A stretch of 64,000 nucleotides of DNA, taken from the NCBI RefSeq assembly GCF_003751945.1, contig NZ_RJKL01000001.1, positions 2,604,001 to 2,668,000 of the forward strand, given 5' to 3'. The translations under genes and the position numbers were made by a program. Positions within the stretch are counted from its first letter, which is position 1; every line of letters begins with the position of its first letter. Source of the stretch: Couchioplanes caeruleus. GTDB taxonomy: Bacteria; Actinomycetota; Actinomycetes; Mycobacteriales; Micromonosporaceae. Positions 35,986-43,495 of this stretch are shown one piece after another. The notes beneath the pieces are model-generated. The model was not told the DNA's origin, made no database searches, and saw nothing but the letters and a program-made list of their open reading frames with translations.

Positions 35986-36570
35986 GATACTGCACACCTC
36001 GAAACCGCCTGTCCGCGGGTTCTGCGCCAGGTAAGCCTCCAGCCGGTCGGTGGAGCCGTCGGCGTAGGTGACGTCGACGGGCGCGGACAGCTTCATGGGG
36101 TTGAGGTCGCCGACGTCGTAGGCGGTGATCGGCTCCCGGGCCGTGGCCTCGCTGGTGAACTCCGCCTCGGTGGTGGTGTCCTTCGTGTCCTGGCACAGCA
36201 TGTCGTAGGCGCTGCTCCAGCGCCGGTCGCGCAGCGCGTCGAGGTAGTCGCTGACCACGACGTCGGCCTGCTCGTTGAGCGCGCGGGTGGCGACGGTGGT
36301 GAGCCCGACCGTGGCGGCGACGCCGCCGCCGAGGACCAGCACCAGCGCCCCGACGCCGAGGCCCACCCCGAGGCCCACCCGCCGCCCGCGTCCCTCGATC
36401 GGCGGCGCCGGGAAGGGCGGGACGACCCCCGGCCCGGGCGGCGGCGCCGGCGCCTCGACCCGAGCCGGCTCGGGGAGAACGGGCGCGGGCCCGGGGAAGG
36501 CCGGCCCCGCGGGCGGACCGGCCTGAGCCGGCCCGGAGAAGGCGGGCGCGGAGTCACCGAGGGCGGTCAT
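35977..36570 (-). CDS. Proline-rich single-pass membrane protein, DUF4878-like outer domain
   Basis: A 197-residue protein starting at ATG 36570. A Pro/Ala-rich cytoplasmic region (about 60 residues) precedes a TM helix (VGLGVGLGVGALVLVLGGGVAATVG). The outer part (ADVVVSDYLDALRDRRWSSAYDMLCQDTKDTT, VTYADGSTDRLEAYLAQNPRTGGFEVCSIEE) has the length and pattern of NTF2/DUF4878-like membrane-anchored domains and two cysteines that could pair. Function unknown. Confidence 0.65.
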   Translation of the reverse strand: MTALGDSAPAFSGPAQAGPPAGPAFPGPAPVLPEPARVEAPAPPPGPGVVPPFPAPPIEGRGRRVGLGVGLGVGALVLVLGGGVAATVGLTTVATRALNEQADVVVSDYLDALRDRRWSSAYDMLCQDTKDTTTEAEFTSEATAREPITAYDVGDLNPMKLSAPVDVTYADGSTDRLEAYLAQNPRTGGFEVCSIEE

Positions 36571-36587
36571 GCGATCAAGCCTACGGC

Positions 36588-36929
36588 TCAGCGCCAGGGT
36601 TCCGCGGCGCGGTCGCTGGCGCTGGCCACGACGCCGGAGCCGGGCTCGGCCGCCGCGAGCGTCTCGAAGGCGGACGGCTCGTCGAGCGACTCGGACAGCA
36701 GGGGCGTGGCGTGCACCTTGACGTCGAATCCGCCCAGCGCCCGGCGGTACGCTCCGACGGACTCCCATTCGGTGACCAGGGTCCAGTAGGCGGGGTCGTC
36801 CAGCGCGCGGGTGAGCCGCCCGGAGGTGTATCCGGTGCTCGCCGCGAGGGCGGCGAGGGCGGCGTGCGCCCGTTCGACGAACGAGTCCTGCGTGTCGGCG
36901 GGGACGACGAAGCGGTTCAGCACCAGCAT
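36588..36929 (-). CDS. Antibiotic biosynthesis monooxygenase (ABM)-like protein
   Basis: A 113-residue protein starting MLVLNRFVVPADTQDSFVERAHAALAALAAS. It contains GYTSGRLTRALDDPAYWTLVTEWESVGAYRRALGGFDVKVHATPLL, the ferredoxin-like ABM fold used in monooxygenases and heme-degrading enzymes. The C-terminal third (ETLAAAEPGSGVVASASDRAAEPWR) is outside the domain. It is divergent from the small membrane gene that starts 34 bp away. Confidence 0.8.
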   Translation of the reverse strand: MLVLNRFVVPADTQDSFVERAHAALAALAASTGYTSGRLTRALDDPAYWTLVTEWESVGAYRRALGGFDVKVHATPLLSESLDEPSAFETLAAAEPGSGVVASASDRAAEPWR

Positions 36930-36963
36930 GACGTGAGCGTACGCAACAGGAGAGGAACCCGAC

Positions 36964-37206
36964 GTGACGGTGTTGCGCAGGCTGGCCGCGGTGAATCCGA
37001 CGACCGCGTTCATCGCCGCGCTGGCGGTGCTGCTCGCGGGCCTGTTCCTGCCGGGCATCGTGGGTGCCGCGGTGCTGTTCCTGCTGGGGTCGGCGCTGGC
37101 CGCGCTGACCTTCACGACGTGGCCGGTGCAGCCGCCCGCGCTGCGCACCGTACGGGTGATTCTGCTGGCCCTGCTCTTCGTGGCGGCGGTCTCCAAGGCG
37201 CTCTGA
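36964..37206 (+). CDS. Small three-helix membrane protein
   Basis: An 80-residue hydrophobic protein starting at GTG 36964, with an AGGAG sequence 12 nt upstream. It has three predicted TM segments: PTTAFIAALAVLLAGLFLPG, GAAVLFLLGSALAALTF and VRVILLALLFVAAVSKAL. Related short proteins (DUF6703-like) occur widely in actinobacteria without known function. It ends 36 bp before the znuA start. Confidence 0.6.
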   Translation: MTVLRRLAAVNPTTAFIAALAVLLAGLFLPGIVGAAVLFLLGSALAALTFTTWPVQPPALRTVRVILLALLFVAAVSKAL

Positions 37207-37218
37207 CCCATGCGCTTT

Positions 37219-37239
37219 TGACAATCATTACCATTATCG
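37219..37239. promoter_or_regulatory. Zur-box-like operator overlapping the znuA promoter
   Basis: TGACAATCATTACCATTATCG resembles the actinobacterial Zur consensus (TGA-rich half, AATCATT, then CATTnTCA-like half), and a TTGACA overlaps its left end. It ends a few bases before the znuA ATG. The same operon encodes a Fur-family protein. Confidence 0.7.
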
Positions 37240-37242
37240 CGC

Positions 37243-38187
37243 ATGGTTGATGCTATGCCACTCCGTCGACTCCTCGCCGTGTCCGCCACCGTGCTGCTGC
37301 TTGGCGCGACCAGCGCCTGCGGGCAGGAGGCGAAAGGATCCGGCGGCGACCGGCTCGACGTGGTGGCGGCGTTCTATCCGCTGAAGTTCCTCGCCGAGCG
37401 CGTCGGCGGTGACGACGTGCGGGTCAGCCAGCTCACCAAGCCGGGCGTCGAGCCCCACGACGTGGAGCTCACCGTCCGGCAGGTCGCCGAGATCGGCGAC
37501 GCCGCGCTGGTCGTGCACCTCAAGGGCTTCCAGCCGGCCGTGGACCAGGCCGTCGCACAGCAATCGAAGCGGGGCTTCGACGCGGGCGGCGAGGTCGAGC
37601 TGCTCGCGGCCGGCGAGCACGGGGCCGGCGAGGAGCACGGGGGCAGCGAGGAGGAGCACGCCGAGGGCGGCATCGATCCGCACGTCTGGCTCGACCCCGC
37701 GCGCTACGCGACCATCGCCGACGCGCTCGCCGTGCGGCTCGGCACGATCGATCCGGAGCACGCCGCGGCGTACACCGAGCGCGCCCGCACCCTGCACGCC
37801 GAGCTGGACGCGCTGCACGCCGAGTACGCCGCCAAGCTGAAGACGTGCGCGCGCCGCGAGTTCGTGACCAGCCACACCGCGTTCCACTACCTCGCCGACC
37901 GCTACTCCCTGAAGGAGATCGGCATCACCGGCATCTCCCCCGAGGCGGAACCCTCCCCGCAACGCCTGGCGGAGGTCACCGCGCAGGCGAAGGCCACGGG
38001 CGCCACCACGATCTTCTTCGAGACGCTGGTCAGCCCGAAGGTGGCCGAGACCGTGGCGCGCGAGGTCGGCGTGGGCACCGCCGTACTCGACCCGATCGAG
38101 GGTGTCGACCAGCCCGGCGCGGACTACTTTTCCGTCATGCGCGCCAACCTGACCGCCCTCGCCACGGCCCTGGGGTGCTCGTCGTGA
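37243..38187 (+). CDS. znuA: Zinc ABC transporter substrate-binding lipoprotein
   Basis: A 314-residue protein; ATG 37243 or ATG 37255 could be the start. The lipobox ATSAC anchors it. The cluster A-I fold is marked by VVAAFYPLKFLAERVGG, LTKPGVEPHDVELT (metal His), HLKGFQPAVD and the His/Glu-rich flexible loop EHGAGEEHGGSEEEHAEGG before DPHVWLDPARY (second metal His), then TSHTAFHYLADRYSLKEIGI (third His) and FFETLVSPKVAETVAREVG. It collects zinc (or manganese) outside the cell. Together with the Zur-box-like site it is assigned to zinc uptake. Confidence 0.92.
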   Translation: MVDAMPLRRLLAVSATVLLLGATSACGQEAKGSGGDRLDVVAAFYPLKFLAERVGGDDVRVSQLTKPGVEPHDVELTVRQVAEIGDAALVVHLKGFQPAVDQAVAQQSKRGFDAGGEVELLAAGEHGAGEEHGGSEEEHAEGGIDPHVWLDPARYATIADALAVRLGTIDPEHAAAYTERARTLHAELDALHAEYAAKLKTCARREFVTSHTAFHYLADRYSLKEIGITGISPEAEPSPQRLAEVTAQAKATGATTIFFETLVSPKVAETVAREVGVGTAVLDPIEGVDQPGADYFSVMRANLTALATALGCSS

Positions 38188-38963
38188 GCGTCGTCGCCGT
38201 CCGTCACGCCGCGGTCGCGTACGCCGGCCGCCCGGTGCTGCGCGACGTCTCCCTCGACGTCGCCGACGGCCAGGTCGTCGCGATCCTGGGGGCCAACGGC
38301 TCCGGCAAGTCGACGCTCGTCCGCACGATCCTCGGCCTGGTGCCGCTGGTCGGAGGCGAGATCGAGCTCTTCGGCACCCCGCAGCGCCGCTTCCGGGCCT
38401 GGACGCGGATCGGCTACGTGCCGCAGCGGATGGGCGCCGGCAGCGGCGTGCCCGCCACGGTCGGCGAGGTCGTGGCCTCCGGGCGGCTGGCCCGGCGCGG
38501 CATCTTCCGGCCCGCGGGCGGCGCCGACCGGGCGGCGGTCCGCGCGGCGCTGGAGGACGTCGGCCTCCTGGACCGGATCGGCGACCCGGTCGCCACCCTC
38601 TCCGGCGGACAGCAGCAGCGCACGCTCATCGCCCGGGCCCTGGCCGGGCGACCCGATCTGCTCATCCTCGACGAGCCGACCGCCGGGGTCGACGCGGCGA
38701 GCCAGGAGGCGTTCGCGGACGCGCTGCGCCGCTTCGGCGAGCGGGGCGGCACGGTGCTGCTCGTCGCCCACGAGCTCGGCCCGCTGGAGCCGCTGATCGA
38801 CAAGGCCGTCGTCGTGCACGACGGGCGGATCGCGTACGAGGGACAGGTCCCGGAACCCGCCGGGCACCACGCGCGGCCCGGACACGACCACGTCCACCCG
38901 CACGCGGACCCCGAACGGGACGGGATCTGCGTGGCACCCACGGATCGGATGCCGGCGAACTGA
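38184..38963 (+). CDS. znuC: Zinc ABC transporter ATP-binding protein
   Basis: GTG 38184 overlaps the znuA stop (GTGA). The 259-residue protein has Walker A GANGSGKST, Q-loop YVPQRMG, signature LSGGQQQRTLIARAL, Walker B LLILDEPTAGVD and an H-loop His in VAHELGP. A His-rich tail (GHHARPGHDHVHPHAD) may bind metal, as in several ZnuC proteins. Confidence 0.93.
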   Translation: MSVVAVRHAAVAYAGRPVLRDVSLDVADGQVVAILGANGSGKSTLVRTILGLVPLVGGEIELFGTPQRRFRAWTRIGYVPQRMGAGSGVPATVGEVVASGRLARRGIFRPAGGADRAAVRAALEDVGLLDRIGDPVATLSGGQQQRTLIARALAGRPDLLILDEPTAGVDAASQEAFADALRRFGERGGTVLLVAHELGPLEPLIDKAVVVHDGRIAYEGQVPEPAGHHARPGHDHVHPHADPERDGICVAPTDRMPAN

Positions 38964-39010
38964 TGCCCGTCCGACCACCCCGCCACCGCCCCTGAAAGGA
39001 TTGAAGACTC

Positions 39011-39886
39011 ATCGACCTGCTTCTGCACGACTTCGTCCTCATGGCGCTGGCCGGCGCGCTGATCATCGGCCTCACCGCCCCCGCGCTCGGCATCTACCTG
39101 GTGCAGCGCCGGATGTCGCTGATCGGCGACGGCATCGGCCACGTGGCGCTGACCGGCGTCGGCGTCGGGCTGCTGCTGCATCACCACCCGGTCGTCACCG
39201 CGGTCGTGGTCTCGGTGCTCGGCGCCGTCGCCGTCGAGCTGGTCCGCGAGCGCGGGCGTACCTCCGGTGACCTGGCCCTGGCCCTGCTCTTCTACGGCGG
39301 CATCGCGGGCGGGGTGGTGCTGGTCGGGCTCTCCGAGGACAGCAGCAACGCCAACCTGATGCAGTATCTGTTCGGCTCGCTGACCACCACGTCCGGGCCG
39401 GAGCTGACGGTGATCGCGATCCTGGGCGCCGCCGTGCTCGTCACGACGCTGGGGCTGCGGCCGGCGCTGTTCGCGGTCTGCAACGACGAGGAGTACGCGC
39501 GGGTCTCCGGCCTTCCCGTCCGTACGCTCAACCTGGTGCTCGCGGTGACCACGGCCGTGACCGTCACGATCGCCATGCGCACCGTCGGCCTGCTGCTCGT
39601 CAGCGCCCTGATGGTGGTGCCGGTGGCGGCGGCCCAGCAGGTCACCCGGGGCTTCCGTGCCACCATGGCGACGGCCATGACCATCGGCGTCGTCGCCGCC
39701 GCGGCCGGGGTGCTGGTGTCGGCGGAGCTCGACACGGCACCGGGCGCGACCATCGTCATCCTGGCCATCGTGGCGTTCCTCGCGCTCACCGCCGGCGGTG
39801 GCGTCTGGCGGGCGTGGCGCACGCGGATGCCCGCGGAGAAGGCCGTCGAGCCGCCGGACGTCGTGCTCCGCGCCGGTGCCCGGTGA
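39011..39886 (+). CDS. znuB: Zinc ABC transporter permease
   Basis: The conventional ATG is 39041, but the frame upstream reads IDLLLHDFVL, a sequence typical of the ABC-3 permease N-terminus, and GAAAGGA lies 10 nt before an ATC at 39011. Translation may therefore start at this rare ATC. The protein has about eight TM helices with LTAPALGIYLVQRRMSLIGDGIGHVALTG, the family hallmark, and VALTGVGVGLLLHHHPVV, MQYLFGSLTTTSGPEL and VGLLLVSALMVVPVAAAQQV. It is followed by a GTG overlap with the ArsR-type gene. Confidence 0.92.
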   Translation: MDLLLHDFVLMALAGALIIGLTAPALGIYLVQRRMSLIGDGIGHVALTGVGVGLLLHHHPVVTAVVVSVLGAVAVELVRERGRTSGDLALALLFYGGIAGGVVLVGLSEDSSNANLMQYLFGSLTTTSGPELTVIAILGAAVLVTTLGLRPALFAVCNDEEYARVSGLPVRTLNLVLAVTTAVTVTIAMRTVGLLLVSALMVVPVAAAQQVTRGFRATMATAMTIGVVAAAAGVLVSAELDTAPGATIVILAIVAFLALTAGGGVWRAWRTRMPAEKAVEPPDVVLRAGAR

Positions 39887-40200
39887 GCACTCCCGACGTG
39901 ACCGGGCAGTCCGCGGCGTACGAGGCGTACGAGGCGGCCGCCGAGCTGCTGCGGGCGTTGTCCGCGCCGATCCGGGTGGCGATCGTCGCCGAGCTGGGCG
40001 CTGGCGAGCGGTGCGTGCACGAGCTGGTCGAGAAGCTGGGAGTGTCGCAACCGCTGGTTTCCCAGCATCTGCGGGTGCTGCGGGGCGCGGGGGTGGTCCG
40101 GGGTGCCCGCCGCGGACGCGAGATCGCATACTCACTCGTGGACGAACACGTCGCGCACATCGTCGCCGACGCCGTGAGCCACGCGAGGGAGGGAACATGA
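39883..40200 (+). CDS. ArsR/SmtB-family zinc-sensing repressor
   Basis: GTG 39883 overlaps the znuB stop (GTGA). The 105-residue protein has a winged helix (LLRALSAPIRVAIVAELGAG, VHELVEKLGVSQPLVSQHLRVL). Helix alpha5 DEHVAHIVADAVSHARE fits the SmtB-type zinc site Asp-x-His-x10-His-x2-Glu exactly. Proteins of this type release DNA when zinc is in excess and usually control an exporter. Its position inside an uptake operon next to a Zur-type gene is a notable pairing. Confidence 0.88.
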   Translation: MSTPDVTGQSAAYEAYEAAAELLRALSAPIRVAIVAELGAGERCVHELVEKLGVSQPLVSQHLRVLRGAGVVRGARRGREIAYSLVDEHVAHIVADAVSHAREGT

Positions 40201-40604
40201 CGGACGACGGAACCATTGTTCGCAACACCCGGCAACGCTCGGCGGTCCGTGAGCTCCTCGCCGACTGCGAGGGCTTCCACAGCGCCCAGGACCTGCACGC
40301 CCTCCTACGGGACCGCGGCGAGCGGGTGGGTCTGACCACCGTGTACCGCACGTTGCAGGGCCTCGCCGACGCCGGCGAGATCGACGTGATGCGCCCGCCG
40401 GGCGGCGAGCACCTCTACCGCCGGTGCAGCGAGGGCCACCATCACCACCTCGTCTGCCGTTCCTGCGGGCGTACGGTCGAGGTCGAGGGCCCGGCGGTGG
40501 AGACCTGGGCCGACAAGGTCGCCGGCCAGCACGGGTTCGTCGACGTCTCGCACACCATGGAGATCTTCGGTAACTGCCCGGAGTGCGCGGCCAAGCGAAC
40601 CTAG
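40197..40604 (+). CDS. zur: Zinc uptake regulator, Fur family
   Basis: ATG 40197 overlaps the ArsR-type stop (ATGA). The 135-residue protein has a winged helix (RQRSAVRELLADCEGFHSAQDLHALLRDRGERVGLTTVYRTLQGL), the regulatory His cluster CSEGHHHHLVCRSCGRTVEVEG, and the C-terminal CPEC, giving the two CxxC motifs of a structural zinc site. It represses uptake genes when zinc is plentiful and probably binds the box at 37219-37239. It completes the znuACB-smtB-zur operon. Confidence 0.93.
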   Translation: MTDDGTIVRNTRQRSAVRELLADCEGFHSAQDLHALLRDRGERVGLTTVYRTLQGLADAGEIDVMRPPGGEHLYRRCSEGHHHHLVCRSCGRTVEVEGPAVETWADKVAGQHGFVDVSHTMEIFGNCPECAAKRT

Positions 40605-40628
40605 CCGGGTCGTGGCACGCTGGCGCGC

Positions 40629-41240
40629 GTGAAGATGTACGCCGACCGGCTGCCCACCGCCGTCCGTCAGCTCCTCACCGACATCCTCGTCGTGCTCTGG
40701 GTCTACGGCTGGATCCGGGCCGGCCTCTGGGCGCACGCCATGGTGGAGAAACTTGCCGACCCCGGGCGGAAACTGCAGGAGGCCGGTACCGCCATCGCGG
40801 GCAACCTCGGCGACATCGGCGGCAAGGTGGGCCGGGTACCGCTCGTGGGTGACGAGCTGACCTCGCCGTTCTCGAGCGCGGCCGACGCGGCCGGCGGTCT
40901 GGCCGAGGCCGGCCGCCAGCAACAGGAGATCGTCGGCGACCTGGCCCTGACCATGGCGCTGCTGATCGTCTCGGTACCGCTGGCACTGGTGCTCTTCGGC
41001 TGGCTGCCGCTGCGGCTGCGCTGGATGCGCCGCGCCGGGGTCGCCGCCCGGGTCCGCGACGAGCCGGCCGGCCGTGACCTGCTGGCGCTGCGGGCACTCG
41101 CCGGCCGCCCCCTCGACGAGCTGACGAAGCTGGGTCCGGACATCGCGGGCGCGTGGCGCAGCGGCGACGCCGCCGCGGTCGACGCGCTGGCCGCGCTGGA
41201 GCTGCGCGAGCTCGGGCTCAGGCCCGCCCGGCGGCGTTAG
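40629..41240 (+). CDS. Membrane protein of unknown function
   Basis: A 203-residue protein starting at GTG 40629. One TM helix near the N-terminus (ILVVLWVYGWIRAGLWAHAMV) and another at about residues 110-130 (LALTMALLIVSVPLALVLFGWL) enclose a hydrophilic stretch with amphipathic helices (GDIGGKVGRVPLVGDELTSPF). The C-terminal part is cytoplasmic and mostly helical. The last 23 bp overlap the convergent gene at 41218. Confidence 0.6.
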   Translation: MKMYADRLPTAVRQLLTDILVVLWVYGWIRAGLWAHAMVEKLADPGRKLQEAGTAIAGNLGDIGGKVGRVPLVGDELTSPFSSAADAAGGLAEAGRQQQEIVGDLALTMALLIVSVPLALVLFGWLPLRLRWMRRAGVAARVRDEPAGRDLLALRALAGRPLDELTKLGPDIAGAWRSGDAAAVDALAALELRELGLRPARRR

Positions 41241-41763
41241 GCTCCGCGGCGTCCCGCGCGAACTCCTCGTCCTCCTCCTCGGCGTCCTCGTCGAGCCAGT
41301 TGCGCTTGGCGAACGGGATGGCCGCCCAGAAGGTCAGGAAGTAGGCGGCGGTGACCGCGGTGAGGACGATCGCCACCCAGAAGTTCAACAGGTAGTCGGT
41401 GATGAGCAGGACGCTGCTGACCATCGAGACCAGCATGAAGGCGAGGCCGCCGGTCGCCATGTGGTGTGCGTACCGGACGAGCTCCGGCTTGCGGCCCTGC
41501 CGGAACAGCGCCCGGTGGAAGGCGACCGGCGAGATGATCATCGCGGTGGCGAACGCCGCCGAGATGAGCGCGACGATGTAGGTGTCCTTCTGGAACTCGC
41601 TCACCTTCGGGAAGCCGTTGCTGAACGGCAGCGTCAGCAGGAACGCGAAGAGGATCTGCACGCCGGTCTGCGCGACGCGCAACTCCTGCAGCAGGTCCGC
41701 GAAGTTGCGGTCCCAGCGCTGCTTCTCCGTCTCGTGTTTCATCCGCGGCTTCTCGTCGGCCAT
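41218..41763 (-). CDS. DUF6328-like four-helix membrane protein
   Basis: A 181-residue protein. The N-terminus RMKHETEKQRWDRNFADLLQELRVAQTGVQILFAFLLTLPF is characteristic of the family, followed by three more TM helices (YIVALISAAFATAMIISPVAF, AFMLVSMVSSVLLITDYLLN, FWVAIVLTAVTAAYFLTFW) and an acidic tail (DEDAEEEDEEFA). Function unknown. It overlaps the end of the convergent gene by 23 bp. Confidence 0.78.
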   Translation of the reverse strand: MADEKPRMKHETEKQRWDRNFADLLQELRVAQTGVQILFAFLLTLPFSNGFPKVSEFQKDTYIVALISAAFATAMIISPVAFHRALFRQGRKPELVRYAHHMATGGLAFMLVSMVSSVLLITDYLLNFWVAIVLTAVTAAYFLTFWAAIPFAKRNWLDEDAEEEDEEFARDAAEPNAAGRA

Positions 41764-41817
41764 CCGGGTGACTCCTGTCCGTCGACTGGCGCACCGGATG
41801 CCCGCTCGGGAAGAGCG

Positions 41818-42633
41818 TCAAACACCGATGCGTGCGAGCGCCACCTCGGCCAGAGCCTGCGGCGCCTCTTCCGGCACCCAGTGCCCGATTCCCCGCAGGA
41901 CGACCAGGCGGTAGTCCGCCTCCACCCAGGTCCGCGTCGCCAGTGCGGCGGCGCGCCCGACGGCCGGGTCACCGTCGCCCCAGACGTACGTGGTGGGCAC
42001 GGTGACCTTGCCGACGTCGGCCAGCTCACCGCGGGAGAGCGCCCGGTACCAGTTGAGCGCCCCGGTGAGCCGGCCCGGCTCGGCCATCGCCCCGGCGTAC
42101 ATCGCGGCGCGCGGACCGATGTCGCGCATCATCCCCTTCAGGACGGCGCCGTCCCGCGCCAGCAACAGCCGCTCGGCGATCCGCGACTGGAAGACCTTCA
42201 TGTACGCGAACCGCAGCCGCTGCGACGGCTGGTTGCGCAACGCCACGGCGATCCCGCGCGGGTGCGGTACGGAGACCGCGGTGAGCGTACGGACCCGGCC
42301 GGGATGGCGGGCGCCCAGCACCCACGCCACCTGGGCACCCCAGTCGTGGCCGATGACGTGCACCTGGTCCAGACCGAGCGCGTCGAGCACCGCCACCGCG
42401 TCGGCCTCCGGCTCCCGCAGCCGGTATTCGGCGACCGCGCCGGGACGCGCCCCCGGCGAGTACCCGCGCTGGTCCAGGGCGTACGTCCGCAGCCCGGCAC
42501 CGTGCAGTCGCGGCAGGATGAGATCGAACTCCCGGTGATCCTGCGGGAAGCCGTGCAGCAGGAGCACCGGCGGACCGTCCTGCGGCCCCGAGACCGTGAC
42601 GTCGAAGGTGAGTCCCCGGGCCTTGATCTCCAT
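41818..42633 (-). CDS. Alpha/beta hydrolase (epoxide hydrolase/haloalkane dehalogenase-like)
   Basis: The start at 42633 has AGGAGG at 7 nt. The 271-residue protein has the oxyanion HGFPQDH motif, ALDQRGYSPGARP, the nucleophile elbow GHDWGAQVAW (Asp nucleophile), a cap domain region with MYAGAMAEPGRLTGALNWYRA, the acid-region WGDGDPAVG and the catalytic His in GIGHWVPEEAP. An Asp nucleophile (HDWG) points to an epoxide hydrolase rather than an esterase. Confidence 0.87.
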   Translation of the reverse strand: MEIKARGLTFDVTVSGPQDGPPVLLLHGFPQDHREFDLILPRLHGAGLRTYALDQRGYSPGARPGAVAEYRLREPEADAVAVLDALGLDQVHVIGHDWGAQVAWVLGARHPGRVRTLTAVSVPHPRGIAVALRNQPSQRLRFAYMKVFQSRIAERLLLARDGAVLKGMMRDIGPRAAMYAGAMAEPGRLTGALNWYRALSRGELADVGKVTVPTTYVWGDGDPAVGRAAALATRTWVEADYRLVVLRGIGHWVPEEAPQALAEVALARIGV

Positions 42634-42733
42634 GTGACGCCTCCTGCGCTGACGGCATCCGCGTACGGTGTTAGCGTCATCGAAACACATGCCATGAAGA
42701 TTGTTCGCGACGGCAGTCGCGGACAACTTCACC

Positions 42734-42817
<84 letters not shown>

Positions 42818-42833
42818 CGGTCTTCTCCAGCCG

Positions 42834-42891
42834 CGCCACACCGGGAGATTCCGGGTGTGGCGTGCGTCTCCTCCCGGTGATCGCTGGGAGG
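42834..42891 (+). promoter_or_regulatory. Riboswitch expression platform with SD-sequestering hairpin
   Basis: After the aptamer come a hairpin of 9-bp arms (CGCCACACC/GGTGTGGCG, 42834-42862) and a second in which CCTCCC (42870-42875) pairs with GGGAGG (42886-42891). The latter is the SD of the downstream gene, 7 nt before its ATG. This fits translational control with the first hairpin as anti- or co-acting element. Confidence 0.65.
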
Positions 42892-42898
42892 CGTATAT

Positions 42899-43492
42899 AT
42901 GAACAAGTCCACCAATTCGTACCGCTGGCGCACGATCGACATCGTGATCGCCTCGGTCATCGCCGTCACCTTCGGCGTCATCTTCTGGGCCTGGGGCCAC
43001 CTCTGGACCGTCACCGAGGGTGCGTTCGCCTTCTTCCCGCCGGCGCAGGCCGTGCTCTACGGCATCTGGCTGATGCCCGCCGTGCTCGCCGCACTGATCA
43101 TCCGCAAGCCGGGTGCGGCCCTCTACGCGGAGACGGTCGCCGCGATCATCTCTGCGCTGCTCGGCGAGAAGTGGGGCGCGATGGTCATCCCGCAGGGCAT
43201 GGTCCAGGGCCTCGGCGCGGAGCTCGCCTTCGCGATGCTGTTCTACCGGTCGTGGAAGCTGCCCGCCGCCCTGCTGGCCGGGGCCTTCGCCGGCCTGGGC
43301 GCCGCCCTCTTCGACTTCTTCGCCTGGAACGGCGCCCTCGACCTGTGGGACTACCGGATCCCGTACGCGCTGATCACCGTCGTCAGCAGCACGGTGATCG
43401 CGGGCGCCGGCAGTTGGGCGCTGACCCGGGCGCTCGCGCCGACCGGCGTCCTCGACCGCTTCGCGGCGGGCCGGGACCGGGCCCTCGTCTGA
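42899..43492 (+). CDS. ykoE: ECF transporter S component, YkoE family (thiamine/HMP uptake)
   Basis: A 197-residue membrane protein starting at ATG 42899 under the TPP riboswitch. It has about five TM helices: WRTIDIVIASVIAVTFGVIFWAWG, AVLYGIWLMPAVLAALIIRKPGAAL, the loop AALLGEKWGAMVIPQGMVQGLGAEL and LPAALLAGAFAGLGAALFDFF. WAWG and the GEKWG..V.PQG region fit the YkoE family of substrate-binding membrane subunits. It is the first gene of the ECF operon. Confidence 0.92.
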   Translation: MNKSTNSYRWRTIDIVIASVIAVTFGVIFWAWGHLWTVTEGAFAFFPPAQAVLYGIWLMPAVLAALIIRKPGAALYAETVAAIISALLGEKWGAMVIPQGMVQGLGAELAFAMLFYRSWKLPAALLAGAFAGLGAALFDFFAWNGALDLWDYRIPYALITVVSSTVIAGAGSWALTRALAPTGVLDRFAAGRDRALV

Positions 43493-43495
43493 GCC

